This document shows, piece by piece, positions 25,901-38,525 of a DNA stretch of 64,000 nucleotides (its first letter is position 1; every line of letters begins with the position of its first letter). The DNA lies in NCBI RefSeq assembly GCF_047511655.1, contig NC_133392.1, forward strand, positions 96,775,042 through 96,839,041, given 5' to 3'. The notes beneath the pieces were generated by a model. It did not search any database. It saw only the letters and a list, made by a program, of their open reading frames with translations, and was not told the origin of the DNA. The DNA is from Castor canadensis (Eukaryota > Chordata > Mammalia > Rodentia > Castoridae). The translations under genes and the position numbers were made by a program.

Positions 25901-26924
25901 CCTCCATACCCATTCCTCAGGCTAGTGTCCAATTCTCATCTGCATCACAGGAATGTACACCCCTACAGAATGTTCTCTCCCTGCTCACACCTACACTGGT
26001 TTATGACTGGGTTTTGACAGATACTAGCTAGAAGCTGAAAAGTAGGAAGGCAGAGATCCTAAGGTATGTCTATACTTCTCTCACTCCCTGGGCATGTCCC
26101 ACACATCGTGACTTCCATGACTGCAGCTTCCACAGGGCATCCCCTCCTTCTGCAATTTCAATTCTCAGTAGGAAACACCAACAGTGATTATAGTTCCTGC
26201 CAAAGGACTTCAGTTTCTTGGTTCTGGTAACACTACTTCTTCAAATTGTCCGTCCAGTCCTAAGGGTGGTGGCAGCTTCCAATTCTGGCTAACCTATGCC
26301 TTGATTTCATATTCTGGATTTGCCTTCTCAGCTTTCCCATAATCATAATTTAGTAGTCAAATTTTTATATTGAATGACTTTCATATACATGACCTGGGGT
26401 TATTTCTCTCTTCTGCTGTCTCAAGTCTGATGAACACAGATGATCATTAAGACTGGCTAACAAAAGAGGCCATGATCTCCGCTCCATCTTTCCTTGACAT
26501 TTCCTGCTTCAGGTCTTTATTAAGCTGTTTTTGTTGTTTTCACCACTGACTTTTGATGAATTAAGATTACATTCTGTCAGGTTTTGTAAGCTTTCAAATC
26601 ACTTTATTTAACCTTCCCAAACATTATTGAACATTTGTTACAGAAACTGTGCTAATGAACTCCTGCCCACATAAAGCAGTATAGCCAAATATACTAAATA
26701 ATTAATACATAGTGTGATAATGTTTAAAGATATTGCAGATAAGGAATCAGCACATTGTAGGATAATGCTTCAACAGCCTCCATGTAGAGTCAGGAGAATG
26801 CAGACAGATAACAGAGAAATCAATTCCAGATTGGTGGGTGGTATAAGGAAGAACATTACAGAAGGAAGGTCAGAAAAATTTTTCAAAGGTAATAGGCATT
26901 TGGTTAGTTCATATTTTGCCTCAG
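22977..26924. other. Gene-free stretch
   Basis: No exon with splice borders and domain identity was found. Minus-strand frames at 23925-24179 and 24436-24666 are unrecognised and probably chance or old repeat. Confidence 0.45.
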
Positions 26925-27085
26925 ACAATTTGTGAAGAAGTGCTTTACATAAATTCTTTCATTTGATCCTAAAAACAGCTCTGCGAGATATTGCTGAATC
27001 CCCATTTGCCACATGAGAAAACAAGGCAAACAGAGGTTAAGTAGCTGTCCCAAAGAGGAGCCAGACTTCAAATCATCCTGTGAGT
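26925..27085 (-). repeat. MIR element, antisense
   Basis: 'ctgaatccccatttgccacatgagaaaacaaggcaaacagaggttaagtagctgtcc' is a clear antisense MIR core. Confidence 0.7.
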
Positions 27086-27529
27086 TGACTCTAGCAACCA
27101 AATACCTTAATTACTTTTTAATATCTCATGGCTTCTCACACAGAATTATTTTAAGCAAGATCATTAAGATTAAATGGAAATTTGATATAGTGAGTAGAAG
27201 GGGAATATGATGTGAAAGAATAATATGAACAAAGGCATGGATACAGGAGAATACATAAAGTGATTAGAAAAGGAAAGTCATTCAGAAAAGCTCTTGTTTT
27301 ATTGAGATGAAATATGTCTAGATTAGGAAAGTTATCTCTGATGTCAAACGGACATCTAAGATTAAGTAATACCTAAATGCCTGGTAAAGCATTATTTCTG
27401 AGTATGTCTATGAAAATGATTCCACATGAGGTTCTCATTCACTGAATTCATTGACTTACTAACTCAGTCCATTGACTGAATGGGCACCATCCAGTTGGCT
27501 AGGGGTCTGCGTGGAACCAGAAAAGATAG

Positions 27530-27925
27530 AAAAGGACAATCTCCCACCCACACCACCCCCAGTCCTGTAGCTGGGACAAACTTCTCTTGCCTGTGGACAT
27601 CAGAACTCTAAGTTCTCTTGCCTCTGGACTCTGAGACTAGCATTAGTAGCCTCCTGGATTCTGAGATCTTCATTCTCAAACTGACAGTTGACTGAAAGTT
27701 ATACCACTCATTCCTCTCGTTTTGAGACCCTCAGATATGAACAGTCACACACCAACATCCTGGTTCTGTAGCTTACAAATGCTTGCTGTGGGACTTAGCC
27801 TGTTCTTCTAATAAATCCTCTCTGATAGAATCTATCAACCTGCCTATCCATCTATCTGTCTGTCTCTTTATAGATCCTTTTGGTTCTTTCTGTCTCTCTG
27901 GAGAATCCTGACTAATAAACACACT
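27530..27925 (+). mobile_element. Ancient LTR-like repeat
   Basis: 'taataaatcctctctgatagaatctat...atccttttggttctttctgtctctctggagaatcctgactaataa' is a familiar mammalian dispersed-repeat ending (polyadenylation signal, then 'ggttctgtttctctggagaaccctgactaata'). The preceding part contains diverged copies of 'ggactctgagacta' (27628-27664). The family is not named here. Confidence 0.5.
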
Positions 27926-29814
27926 GTCCTATGCTTAATACTATATAGCTGAAAGTAATTCATTCTCAATCTTCATAAACAAAAAATTGGCAAGAAGTAG
28001 GGATATACTGTCAATTTGTAGCAATTTTCTATGGTAACCAATTTTCAAGCAAGCACTTTAGCTTCTATAAAATGAACCTGAATCAACTACAAACTAAAAT
28101 TGAGGAAACAAAGCAGTTGAAGCATTTTCTCATGATTCATAATATCTTTTCAAACTGCACTTGTAAGTGACTTAAAAATTTCATTATCCAAAAATTTGTA
28201 ATTGAGGATTACATTTATAGAAAGCAAAAGGCAAAAGTACTAATTTTATGGGTACTCACAACAAGCCCTGAATATTCTATACTCATATTTCTACTCTTTA
28301 GATTGATAAACCTACTAGGACACATGAAGTGTAAATGTATGTGAAAAAGAAGTTTGATAAAATGATAGAAATAACAAAATATAACACAGAACACAGCATT
28401 TCCAAATATGTTGACGTAATTAGTACCAAAAGCAAATTATATTCCATTTAAATATTATTTAATACACTTAGTAATTAATGTATAACAGTGGTTTACAATT
28501 CCTGTTGTGATAGATTTTGACAAAACTTTGAAGCCTCGGCAGTTTTTATTCAAACTTCAGAATTCTATCCTGAACATTTCTCCATTTTGTAGAGCATTGA
28601 CCACTAGAGGGCAGACATGACTAAGACATTTAATGAGCTTCTATTGATATTTTAAATTTTGAATCAATTTTAAATATATTGCATTCTTGAAGTCAAAGTT
28701 GTACCTTCTAAAAATTATAAAGTATAAAAGCCCTGATAGTTCACCTGAAAATTCAACTTTCAGCCTCTTACTTTTTCTTTTATGAGCCACAAAGGCTTGT
28801 CTTTGTTTTCAGCTATAATAAAATTAAGTTTGCAGTACAGAGACATAGTAAGTTGTCCATTTGTTACTATTAGAATTGGCAATATTCATTAGTACCTGAA
28901 TTTGTGTTGTCTAATATGCATTTATTCTAGTCGAGACCCAATGCCATCTTTTGTCCTCAAGGACTTTAACCCAAAATCTTTTGGAAATTCTCTTCTAGAT
29001 AGTTTATTATCACATTAGCAGTTCCCATAAAGGAGTATGTCATAATTCTACCTAATATTTGTAACTTGAGTGATGATATCCCTGTTTATTTCATGTACCC
29101 TAAAAGATACACCCACCCAATGGGTCAAGGTGTCAGCCTTTGTATTCTAACCCCTTATAAACCAGCAATCAGGTTTTATCTGGAAATAAATAATATGTTC
29201 CATTTGAATTCTTTCACAGAATCCTACAGATTTCCATAATTTGACTTCTCAGAGTGCATTCCTAATTGTCCAGTCATGTAGACCCCATCTGTACTAAATG
29301 CAAGATCATAATCACATCATGTCAGTAAATACATCACTGTACTCCACATGAGAATCCTAGACAAGCTACCTTCAACTCTGCCCATTGCATAGACTTAGTT
29401 TTACCTTCTCCCACTAAGATTTTACCATCAGCAGAATGAATGAGATTAGACTTCCAACAAGCAGGATGTCCCACAATTAGGGAACTTCCACCAGGAAACA
29501 AGGAAGCTTGTGTCGCTTTAGTAGTATGAAAATCATAAGTTCCGAATTTCTGGTGATAGACGCGGACATTTCTGGTAATTCCATCACCTGTTCCACAGAC
29601 AGGGCTACAATCTGCTTATGAATATAATTCACTTTCCCAAAGCCACCTTTAGTTACTATTGCATTTCTATTTCATCCATTATTAGAACTGACTAATCATT
29701 AATAGAATATTTCTCTGATTACCCTACATAGTATTTTGCGGTCTCAGACTTAATTAATGTCTTTCAATGGTGAGAGCTATCTCCACCAAAGCCCAGTTTC
29801 AGAACAATTGGTGC
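27926..29814. other. Gene-free stretch containing a CTCF-like motif
   Basis: No coding exon was recognised. The one notable site is the motif at 28601-28614, listed separately. Confidence 0.45.
28601..28614 (+). promoter_or_regulatory. CTCF-like motif
   Basis: CCACTAGAGGGCAG matches the CTCF core CCASYAGRKGGCRS at every position. It lies about 3.5 kb downstream of the last IFI44 exon seen. Motif match only. Confidence 0.5.
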
Positions 29815-29927
29815 TCTCTCTCTCTCTTTTTTTTTTTTTTTTTTTTTGGTGGTACTGGGGTTTGAACTCAAGGACTCATGCTTACTAAGCAGGCGCTCTA
29901 TCACTTGAGACACACCTCCATCCCTGG
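29815..29927 (-). mobile_element. ID-like SINE, antisense
   Basis: A (TC)n/poly-T stretch (the reverse of an A-rich tail) is followed by 'ggtggtactggggtttgaactcaaggactcatgcttactaagcaggcgctctatcacttgag'. On the minus strand this reads as a tRNA-derived ID-like element with B-box 'gagttcaaaccccagtacc' and A-box region 'aagtgatagagcgcctgctt'. Confidence 0.8.
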
Positions 29928-31689
29928 ACAATTGGCTCTTGAAGTGACTATTTAGCTACCTCCATCATGTAACTTGTCAAGTACAATTATCCCAGTTGCC
30001 TCCAAGTAACTGACATCTGCATATGAATGCATAATACTTCCAAAACAATTTGTTTACCAGCATTGCATGGCTCTTCATATGTATACTGTGCTTTAATACA
30101 AGGCTTTTAAAATAATCACTAATTTTTGACTTCTTAATAGGATTTTTAAGCAAACCCTATAATCTAAAAAAGGAACTAGATATGAAACTTCCTGGCATCT
30201 ATAAGATATATATGATGGTGTCTCCTCAGTTCAGTTAATACAACAGTGGTCATCTCCATGATTAACTGTCTTCTTCTGATAATAAGTCATCCTGCTTAGC
30301 AAGGTCTGATCTAAGATGTCTGATCATATATCCGTGGTCCTCTAGAGAAAGTGATTTCTCCTGTGGGTAAGCATATGACTCAAGCCAGATCAACCGAAGT
30401 CCTTTTGTGGAGTATTTTGGAAAGAAAAGTCCTTTCTTTTCTGGTCATAGTGGAATGAATGTGAGCCTAAAGCTTTAAGATTTATTAAGAATGATAGCCT
30501 GAGAGAATAACATCAGCATGCTAAAAGAAGGCATGGGGTGGGAGGGTGGGGGATAGAGACAGAGAGAGAATATAACTTTTGTATTTCTAGATTCAATCTC
30601 CAAAGCAAGTTCAATCTCAGGCTTTTCTATGGCTTGATTACTTGAACCAATATTATAGTGATCTTTTTTTTCCTGTAGTTCAGGTTGTGTTTTGTCACTT
30701 GTAACTAAAACAGTTATAACTAACAGAATGATCAAGCTATAGTAACTTTCAACTTTAATTATGTGACACCCTCACAAATATTACTCATCATATGCTGGGA
30801 AAAGGGCGCAGATATTAAGCAAATAATGACTTTAAGTTTAAAAATACATTAATTGGGTAACCAAAGAGATTAAAATAAAACAGTTTAGAAATAGAATATG
30901 AAGGCAAAATTAAGATGAAGAAGGTAAAAATCAGAAGATTCTGAGAAGTCACAATAAGTCATATTAAAATAAACTTTTTCCAAAGCACACATACTCAAGT
31001 TAGAACCAGGTTTTATAAGAAGAAATTTTATTTTTCATAGATATAAATATAAATCCAAGAGAAATTTTTTTCACAATTAATGACTTTAAATTTTGCTTTT
31101 CCTACTTCTACAGATGTATGATTTTGTATATATACCCTCATCCTAGACATAAACAGAATTCACCCCTTTAGTCTCAGGTACTAGTCTTGTCCCTGTGTTT
31201 TCTCCTTTCTTGGTTTCACTCTTCTAAGATGAGAAAATAACTATTAATATGTGCCATGTTCACATTTATTTTCTTCTTTTGCGCACTTTCATGATGCATT
31301 CTGATGACTGATAAATAGAAAACAAAATGTTTTTAGTGGATTCTCTGGCAAAAATCAACTAGAGGGAAGAGGAATGTTGAGTCACTGCATTTCTAAACCC
31401 ATCCTGACTTTAGGAGTATGCTCACCATGAGGAGAAGAAATGGAGAAACCAAGATGGCAGAGTCAAGAGAGCAAAGTTAGTAGTATGAGACTCTCCTGAT
31501 AATTAGAGAATAAGAGAGAATTGAAGAAGATAAGATCCAATCTGGTTCTGGGTCTCTCCTCTCAGAATGTGCTTCTTTCCTTGGGACCCAGACAAAGAGA
31601 ATGACAGAGAAGAATCATTTCAAACATTTTTGCCTTAAACAAGAATGTAAAACAGGTCATGATAGGTGAGGACATTAGCAGGAAGGGGA
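29928..31689. other. Stretch expected to hold the IFI44 last exon; none identified
   Basis: In human IFI44 the last exon encodes about 17 residues after 'LEDLPFEQ'. I searched the minus strand here for an acceptor followed by a similar sequence and found nothing convincing. 'aaccaagatggcagagtcaagagagc' at 31450-31475 resembles an L1 5' end but is isolated. Confidence 0.35.
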
Positions 31690-31985
31690 AGGTAAATGAA
31701 AAGGGTAAAGGAGGATTCATATGGTTCCATATGAATATGGAATATTTAAACCTATCAAAGTCTTTTTAAGAAGGGGGAGGAGAAAGAAAGGATGAACCAA
31801 AATAGAGTACATCACTCACATACATGGAAAATTTACAATGAAACCCCCTACATAACTACAATATACCAACAAAAACCTTTAAAATTTTATATTAAAACAA
31901 GGAGGAAGAGAACTCTTACAAATCCTCTGGGATGTATTAGGGAAGGGAGAAAACAAGAAGGAAGGAAACGTGAGAATTAAAAAGT
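31690..31985 (+). mobile_element. L1 3' UTR fragment, sense
   Basis: 'aaacctatcaaagtctttttaagaagggggaggagaaagaaaggatg' parallels 'aaacctgttgaaactattctaagaaggggggaggaggg' at 48580. Old copy. Confidence 0.5.
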
Positions 31986-32137
31986 AAAACATATTCAGCC
32001 AGTGGGTTAAAAGGTAGGCCTAATCCACAGAGCAAATGCCTATAGAAATAGAGAACTGACAGGTATTCAGTAGATCCAGGCCAGAAGTGGCCAAGTAACT
32101 GACACCATTAAGCATCTGAACCACAAACAGCACCTAC

Positions 32138-32302
32138 CTGTTCAAGAGGCAAGTCCTCTAAGAAGTCATCTGTAGCCAACAACATCTGTCTCAGGGCAGA
32201 AAGAATCAGAATATCCTTTACAGGGTCCAGTTCCCACTCTGAGACATAATTGCTAACTACCAAGATGTCAGAAAGAGCAAATCCAAGTTTTCTGTGAACT
32301 GC
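32138..32302 (-). CDS. IFI44: IFI44 coding exon 8
   Basis: 165 nt, 55 codons, phase 0 at both ends. The acceptor is ...GATACAG|GCA and the donor is CAG|GTAGGT. It encodes VHRKLGFALSDI, then SEWELDPVKDILILSALRQM and FLEDLPLEQ, the near-invariant C-terminal part of IFI44-family proteins. If the donor is not used, translation reads nine more residues (VGAVCGSDA) to a TAA at about 32109. The usual final exon was not found downstream. Confidence 0.9.
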
Positions 32303-32509
32303 CTGTATCTTCAAAACACAAATTAAAACTCTCCTATTCATTCTATAGAAACTGCTATGAAATTAAAGCATTTTAATAGACTTACACTGGAGTCCACAAT
32401 TTTTCTATTTTCTTTTACAAGCCATTCTCAGGATAAGTAGATTTTATTAAACTACTTTAATGTTTAATTCTTGATTAGATTAGCTTGCCTCTGGAACCAG
32501 ACCACAATA

Positions 32510-32640
32510 TGGCTGTCATTCTGTATGCTTCCGTTTTCTCATCTATAAAATATAGTAAGGACAGTACCCATCTCATAGGGTTCTTATTAGGATCAAATAA
32601 AGTCTAACACATATTTAGTGCTCAAAAAATACTAGCTATC
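32510..32640 (+). repeat. MIR element, sense, in the flank/intron region
   Basis: 'tcatctataaaatatagtaaggacagtacccatctcatagggttcttattaggatcaaataaag' is the sense MIR 3' half. It sits in IFI44 intron 7. Confidence 0.7.
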
Positions 32641-32744
32641 ATTATATTCTCTCAACTGTTTGCCCCACCTCCACATTCCTTTCACCTCCAATCTATCCTC
32701 CTGCAGTGGCAAAGGTTAATTTTGGGGATCCTTAAACGTCTTTT

Positions 32745-32935
32745 ACTGTTGTGCTGAGTGGGGATGCATTGTGGCATTTACAAAAGTTCTTAAGATACAT
32801 ATCAAATATATCAACTTGAATTCACCCCCTCCATCATTGGTTTTAGTCATTTCATAATATTTTTCATACTTAATCATATTCTTTTGTCAACTTTTTCTTA
32901 TCCCACCTCCCCATCCCTTAACCCACCTATAAAAT
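32745..32935 (-). mobile_element. L1 3' UTR fragment, antisense
   Basis: 'gttgtgctgagtggggatgcattgtggcatttacaaaagttctta' matches 7330-7374. It lies in IFI44 intron 7 in the same orientation as the gene. Confidence 0.6.
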
Positions 32936-33266
32936 TATAAGCTTTTTACTGAAGGGGAATTGTTTTCATTATCTGTGTATCTGATTAGAGACTGTCATAC
33001 TAGCTTGATCTTAAAGGCCATCAATAAATATTTGTTGAATTGAACTTAATTGAATTGAATTATAATGAGGAATTATCCATCAGTGCCAATATAAATATAT
33101 ATTACACATATTTAATTTTAAAACTTGAGAAGTACATCCTAATTACTCAAGCAATTATTTTACTTCTTCCCAAACTCAGTATCTATTTTCACTTTTATAC
33201 AGAGTAATATCATGTATTATAGTGACATAACCTAGAAAATGTGTTTACAAAAAAATTACTTGTTAC

Positions 33267-33367
33267 CTTACACTTCACAGGAACATAGCTATATATGTCT
33301 ATAAAGTCATCTTTTGCAATTAGATTGATGCTATCCACATGAGTAAGCAAAGCCACGTGTACCACAC
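33267..33367 (-). CDS. IFI44: IFI44 coding exon 7 (G4-like motif)
   Basis: 101 nt. The acceptor is ...GACATAG|GT, which completes a glycine codon begun in exon 6. The donor is AAG|GTAACA, phase 0. It encodes VVHVALLTHVDSINLIAKDD and then PVKCK. LLTHVDS lines up with the T(K/H)xD nucleotide-base motif region of human IFI44. The exon is too short to stand out as an open frame; it was found by reading the minus strand between exons 6 and 8. Confidence 0.9.
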
Positions 33368-33689
33368 CTATGTCAAACAGACATATATGGTTTTTATCAT
33401 TACAAAGAACATTAGTATGTTTAAGTTAATGAGTTATTAGTTATCTATGGAGAAATTTTAGATTTGGGAATTTCCCCCACATCCACCTATCAAAAAATGC
33501 CCCCAGGAATTGGTGATAATATATGGAATTTCTCTGACATATAAAGTCCCTTTCCTTGCCTTCCATGGTAAAAAACAAAAGACAGCTTCAAATGAAACCA
33601 TTTCTTCAAAGAACTAATTAAAATTGATGCTACAATGTCACTAATTTATATCCTTTCCAAACAGTAGTATTTGGTTAGAGACTAGAGAA

Positions 33690-33812
33690 AAGACCAAAGG
33701 GTTCTAATAAAGAAGATGGAGAACAGCACTCAAAATGACCCAAACAATGTATGCACATGTGAATAAATGAACAAAATAAATAAATAAAATAAAAACTTCA
33801 AAAAAAAAGACA
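33690..33812 (+). mobile_element. L1 3' end, sense
   Basis: 'caatgtatgcacatgtgaataaatgaacaaaataaataaat' resembles 'ccctgtatgcacatatgaataataaaag' at the end of the full L1 (48522-48548). It sits in IFI44 intron 6 and carries an AAAT-rich tail. Confidence 0.5.
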
Positions 33813-34214
33813 GAATGCATCAGGGCATCACAAATAACCTGCTACTATTTCACAGCATTAGCAAGTGTCTTCATGCATATTTCTTTTGCAAGATTTTAAA
33901 TTTCAATAAGTAGATAAGTTCATCATTCCTTGCTTCTAGCATAATTAAATTTGTATTAAACTTGCTCTTTCCCATTCAAAATAAATAAAGCCAAGCAATG
34001 CCAGAGTGAAACATCAAAACTCCCTGATCCTGTTAACCTTGTCCAAAGCCTGTCTGCTACCTCTCCCTATGAAACATCTTACTTTCCTGGGGGTATTTTC
34101 CTTACTAAAATATTCCTTTCCACTTTCTAATCCTTTAAGCCCTAAGAGGAAATCTATGACTCTTGTCAATAAGTGCATACCAAGATGGATAGGTATCAGG
34201 AGTTTAGGATTCAA

Positions 34215-34350
34215 CCGCTCTTCATTTTGCTCAATCCTTACACAAAGTTCTCTGAGGTAGTTGCTATTTTTATAGTAATTTTATTGATTAAGAAAATGAG
34301 GCACAGAGAGTTTAATTAAGTCATTTGCATCAAAGTCATATAGCTACTCA
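34215..34350 (-). repeat. MIR element, antisense
   Basis: 'tttattgattaagaaaatgaggcacagagagtttaattaagtcatttgcatcaaagtcatatagct' is an antisense MIR core within IFI44 intron 6. Confidence 0.7.
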
Positions 34351-34490
34351 GAGCTCAATTGGATTTAACCATGCTGATGAGCCAGAAAGATTCAAAACTG
34401 CAACTACTTAACTCCTTCATCCTGCCCATAAAATATTCTACAATAAAGCCTAGTCAATTACCCTTAGTAGCAAAGTAGAATGAGACTCAC

Positions 34491-34662
34491 CACATTTTAT
34501 CACCTCTCTTCGAATTCTTCTGATCTTTGCAACCATCTCATGAGAGAGCTGTTCAACAGAGTTGGCATCAAACATAAATGCCACACAATGAATTCTGTCC
34601 TTCAGAAATGGGCAATGAATATAGTTTCCATGTTTTGGTGTGATTGGTTTCGTGGAATCAAA
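34491..34662 (-). CDS. IFI44: IFI44 coding exon 6
   Basis: 172 nt. The acceptor is CTTACAG|TTT and the donor is TGTG|GTGAGT (one base carried into exon 7). It encodes FDSTKPITPKHGNYIHCP, then FLKDRIHCVAFMFDANSVEQ and EMVAKIRRIRREVIKC. The LKDRIHCVAF block is a family signature. Some residues (KPITPKH, EVIKCG) look more like IFI44L than human IFI44, so the paralogue choice rests on other exons. Confidence 0.9.
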
Positions 34663-35085
34663 CTGTAAGGTAGACAAGAAACAATGTACTGATTCATACG
34701 ATACATACCAGTGGCTAAGCAAGTAAGCAAATAGTGAACAAACCAGACAAATCTCTGATATTATGAGGGTAACAATCTAATGAAGAAGTATTCACTATTC
34801 AAGTAACTAGCAGCCCTTTCACCTAGTCACATAAGGTTTCTGCGAACAAGGAACATATAATCTGAGAGTAATAAAGAAGGAGACATAAAAGGGATTAGAA
34901 GATGGCAGAAGGTATTCTGGATAAAAGGCACAATGGAGGGAAAGGTAGAATTAAGAGCATTCAGAAAGAAAGCTTGTATTATCATGCAGAGAATAAAGTG
35001 GGAAAATGCTTCAAGGTGGGATAGATGCCTTTACTTTTGGACTAGCAACTGGTCTCCTGGAATGTGTCTCACAGAGATAGTGGCA

Positions 35086-35086
35086 A

Positions 35087-35117
<31 letters not shown>

Positions 35118-35144
35118 CATATATATATATATATACACACACAC
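35086..35144. repeat. (TA)n/(CA)n microsatellite in IFI44 intron 5
   Basis: An uninterrupted TA run is followed by mixed GTATATACA, a second TA run and ACACACAC. Confidence 0.95.
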
Positions 35145-37300
35145 AAGACTACATACTGCATAATTACTGGCAGCAGCAAAAGTCTGATATATCAATAAAA
35201 CATAGTGTTGCATTACTTCTCTGAAGAAAGGAGGAACCATAAATCTTTAAGTATTTCATTATATATTTAAAAAGAGAAATAAACCATAAATTTGATATGA
35301 CTGTTTATAAGAAGAAGGAAGGAATTTATTTGAAGGGACAGGGGAAGAAGACAGATTTTTTAAAATTTTTCCTTATTTTGTATATTTGACTTTAGAGTTG
35401 TATAAATGGTGGACACAAATATAGAACAAATTTAAATTTAAAAATGAATCCCTAAATTAAGTTAAACAAGTGAACTTTTTCATTCATTTGGGATACTGCC
35501 TGGCCTTAAAACATGATAATTTATATACCCCATGAAGATATAGGATGTGTGCTAAATACAATATAAAAATCTGCTAAAACTTTTTGATTCCAGTTTGGGT
35601 TGTGAGTATATTAAGGGGTACTGAATATAATTATGATTAGATTGCATGGGCTAGTAACAGACTTTTATTCTGAGACTACCGGAACATTATGTGAGGTAGT
35701 AATGAGTTGTGACATGGTAGTCTTGTCATTTCTGGTGTCCTTGAGAATAAAAATTCTCAGTTGGGGAGAAAATATATACAGATGTAATATAGAAGAGATT
35801 AAGTAAAAAAAAAATAACTCCAGTATTGAGTTTAAATAATATGTTTCCATATGAATTTATTATACATTTTTATCATAAAATATTTATTTCTTAACTCTGC
35901 CATACAAAATGTAAGAAAAAAATGACTAACAAAGTAACAGTGGCAGTTTTAGTGCCCTAAACCAGGACTTCTTGAGAAATAGCTGATTCACAATCCGGAA
36001 CAGGTAATACACAAGATGTAGTTGAGATATCTAGTCATACCAGAAACCAAAGCACATAGCAAAGACTTATAGATTTATGCCAAAGAACTCAGAATATAAC
36101 TTGTAGAGACCCCTACTAATCCAAGATGGTATATTTGGCACTAGGATGAAGAAAAATGACAACAGATTGAAATATATCAAACCTGCTCAATTCATATTTA
36201 CCTCATAATAATAATAAATTAGCAATGGCCACATAATCAAATACTCACAATTTATTATTTCAAAAGTTCATAACATAGACAAAAATCAAACATATGTCTT
36301 ACTTTTTCTTTGTAAACTATGTGTTCCATTAGATAATTAAATAGTAGGTAAGAGGAAGTTTCTCTTCATATGTAAACTGATGAGAAATAATAGAAATATC
36401 ACTATTTTTGCACACAAATAAATGTATCTAGTCATTGAGCATTAACGAATAGCAATCAATATTAGAAAAGTGAGACAACCTAACATTGTTCTTCCACTCT
36501 ATATTCAACTTCCAGTTGAATCAACAGAAAATAAGGGACCATGTAAAATGACACTGAGGGATTCAAAGAATAGAGTTCAAGCTACATAGAAGTCTTCAAA
36601 AGCAACCAACCAAGTTTCTTTAAAAAAAGAAAACTGGAAAGGAAAAGAGACAAAACTGATAAAGGCATAAGGTACAGGTAAAATGAGATTGAATAGTTTA
36701 CTTTTCAGGAACAAAAAGCTTTTAAAATGCATGATGCTTAAAAGGAAGTTAGAGATTTTAACATTAAGCAATATTTGACAAGATAAAAATAGTTGTTCAT
36801 GGTAGACGTGATATGGGTGTTACGACTATGTTTAAGAAAAGATACAAATACATATTCCCTATGTGTTTATTTTATGTATGTAAGTATATATTAAATTACA
36901 AATGAAATACTACATTTTCTCTAATTTGCTTCAAAATAACACAGGAAAGTAGAAGATGGGTAAATGCAGACAAAATAAGATTAGATGAGTCAAAAAATTT
37001 TGTCTCATTTTGCATACATGTAAAATGCTCTATAATGAAAATAATTTTTAAGAATACTTAAAAGCAAATATAATATGTCTATAGGATAACATACATTAAG
37101 AAATAAAAGGAACATGTATAAACATTAAAACTGTCTTTCTGAATAGAAACACTGGATATACAAAGGTATAAATCAAATTTCAAAATAAGATGTTGATATA
37201 ATTTCAAAGTAATACCAAATCAAGCACAATCAAACAATATACAAGTAAGCTCACTTCAAAAAGTGTATGTGTAAAAACTGTCAAAAAAAAAAAAGCAAAA
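35145..37300. other. IFI44 intron 5, nothing else recognised
   Basis: AT-rich intronic DNA with no further exon or clear repeat seen. Confidence 0.45.
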
Positions 37301-37395
37301 GTGGGGGCTGGTGGAGAGGCTCAAATGGTAGAGCAGCTTCCTACACAAAGCTCTGAGTTTAAGCCCCAGTATCACCAAAAAAAAAAAAAAAAGAA
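37301..37395 (+). mobile_element. ID-like SINE, sense
   Basis: 'ggggctggtggagaggctcaaatggtagagcagcttcctacacaaagctctgagtttaagccccagtatcacc' followed by poly-A is a tRNA-derived ID-like element with a recognisable A-box and B-box. It lies in IFI44 intron 5. Confidence 0.8.
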
Positions 37396-37814
37396 AGAAA
37401 ACAAAAGTGAGAAATGAATGTTAAATGTGACTTGCCCAGTGACATATCAAGAAGTAACTGATTGTTATGATAAAGAAAACAACTGAACAATATGGTAATT
37501 AAAATGATATCATAAAGGAATAGGTAAACGCATCAATAGAAAAAGTGGGAGAAAACCAAAACTGATTTCTGCAAGTATTTGGTAAGGAAAAGGTACAAAA
37601 GTCATTCAGTGAAAAATGCTGATATGACTGACTATTCATTTAGTATAAGATTAATGATTAATTTGAGGTCTAAATGTTATGAAGATGACTAGAAATTTAA
37701 AACAGCATAGAGACTAAAATGATTTTTGATCTCCCTCTTCTTTTCCCCTGGAATGCTGAGAGTTCTCAGCATTAACACCTTGAGAGTGCTTAATGATGTT
37801 GAAACATACATATC

Positions 37815-38120
37815 TAACTGAGGTGGGGCTGCTATAAAATTTCCACAGACTAGGTGACTTAAACAATAACCATTTACTTCTGGAGACTGTAAAGTGTAAG
37901 ATCAAGATTGAATGTTTGTTGAGGGTACTCTTCCTGATTTGTAGAAAACCACCTTTGCTGTATCCTCACGTGGCAAAGAGAGAGATCTCTGTGTCTCTTC
38001 TTATAAGAACACTAATTACCTTCCAAAAACCCAGCTTTTAAATGTCATCACATTGGTGTTTAGGGCTTCAACATACAAGTTTTGGTAGGGGACACAAACA
38101 TTGAGTCCTTAGCACTCTAT
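37815..38120 (+). repeat. Ancient dispersed repeat, family not named
   Basis: 'gctgctataaaatttccacagactaggtgacttaaacaataac...cttcttataagaacactaa...gggcttcaacatacaagttttggtaggggacacaaacattgagtcc' follows a common old mammalian interspersed repeat whose name I cannot fix from memory. Confidence 0.5.
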
Positions 38121-38525
38121 GCTGAAGTATTCAAAAAGAAAATAGAAGAATTTTTGAAATTAATAACCTTAGAAAGTTGTTGTACTAGCCCTAGGCTGCC
38201 TGTGGTCTTCAGACCTCCTGTTACATAAGAAAAGTTACCTAAGTGGGTACCTATATCTGAATTTCTGTTTCATATAAAATAACCAAAAAAATTGAAAGTA
38301 GAACAACATTCATAATTTTTACAATAGCTATGACAGAAGAGATCTTTGGACATTTTTATCCTTTATGAAATATACTATCAAAATGAAACAAAGGAATTTT
38401 AACAGGTGTTTTTTAAAAAGATAAATGCTGATGCACAGAGATTCGAACTTGACATTATACAGAGAGGGCAAAATAGGCATTTTTAAAATCAATTATAATT
38501 TTTTTAATGATTAGCCAGATCTTAC

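Noticed and set aside
35031-35240. Open frames rich in I/Y across 35086-35144
   Set aside because: They are translations of the TA/CA microsatellite.
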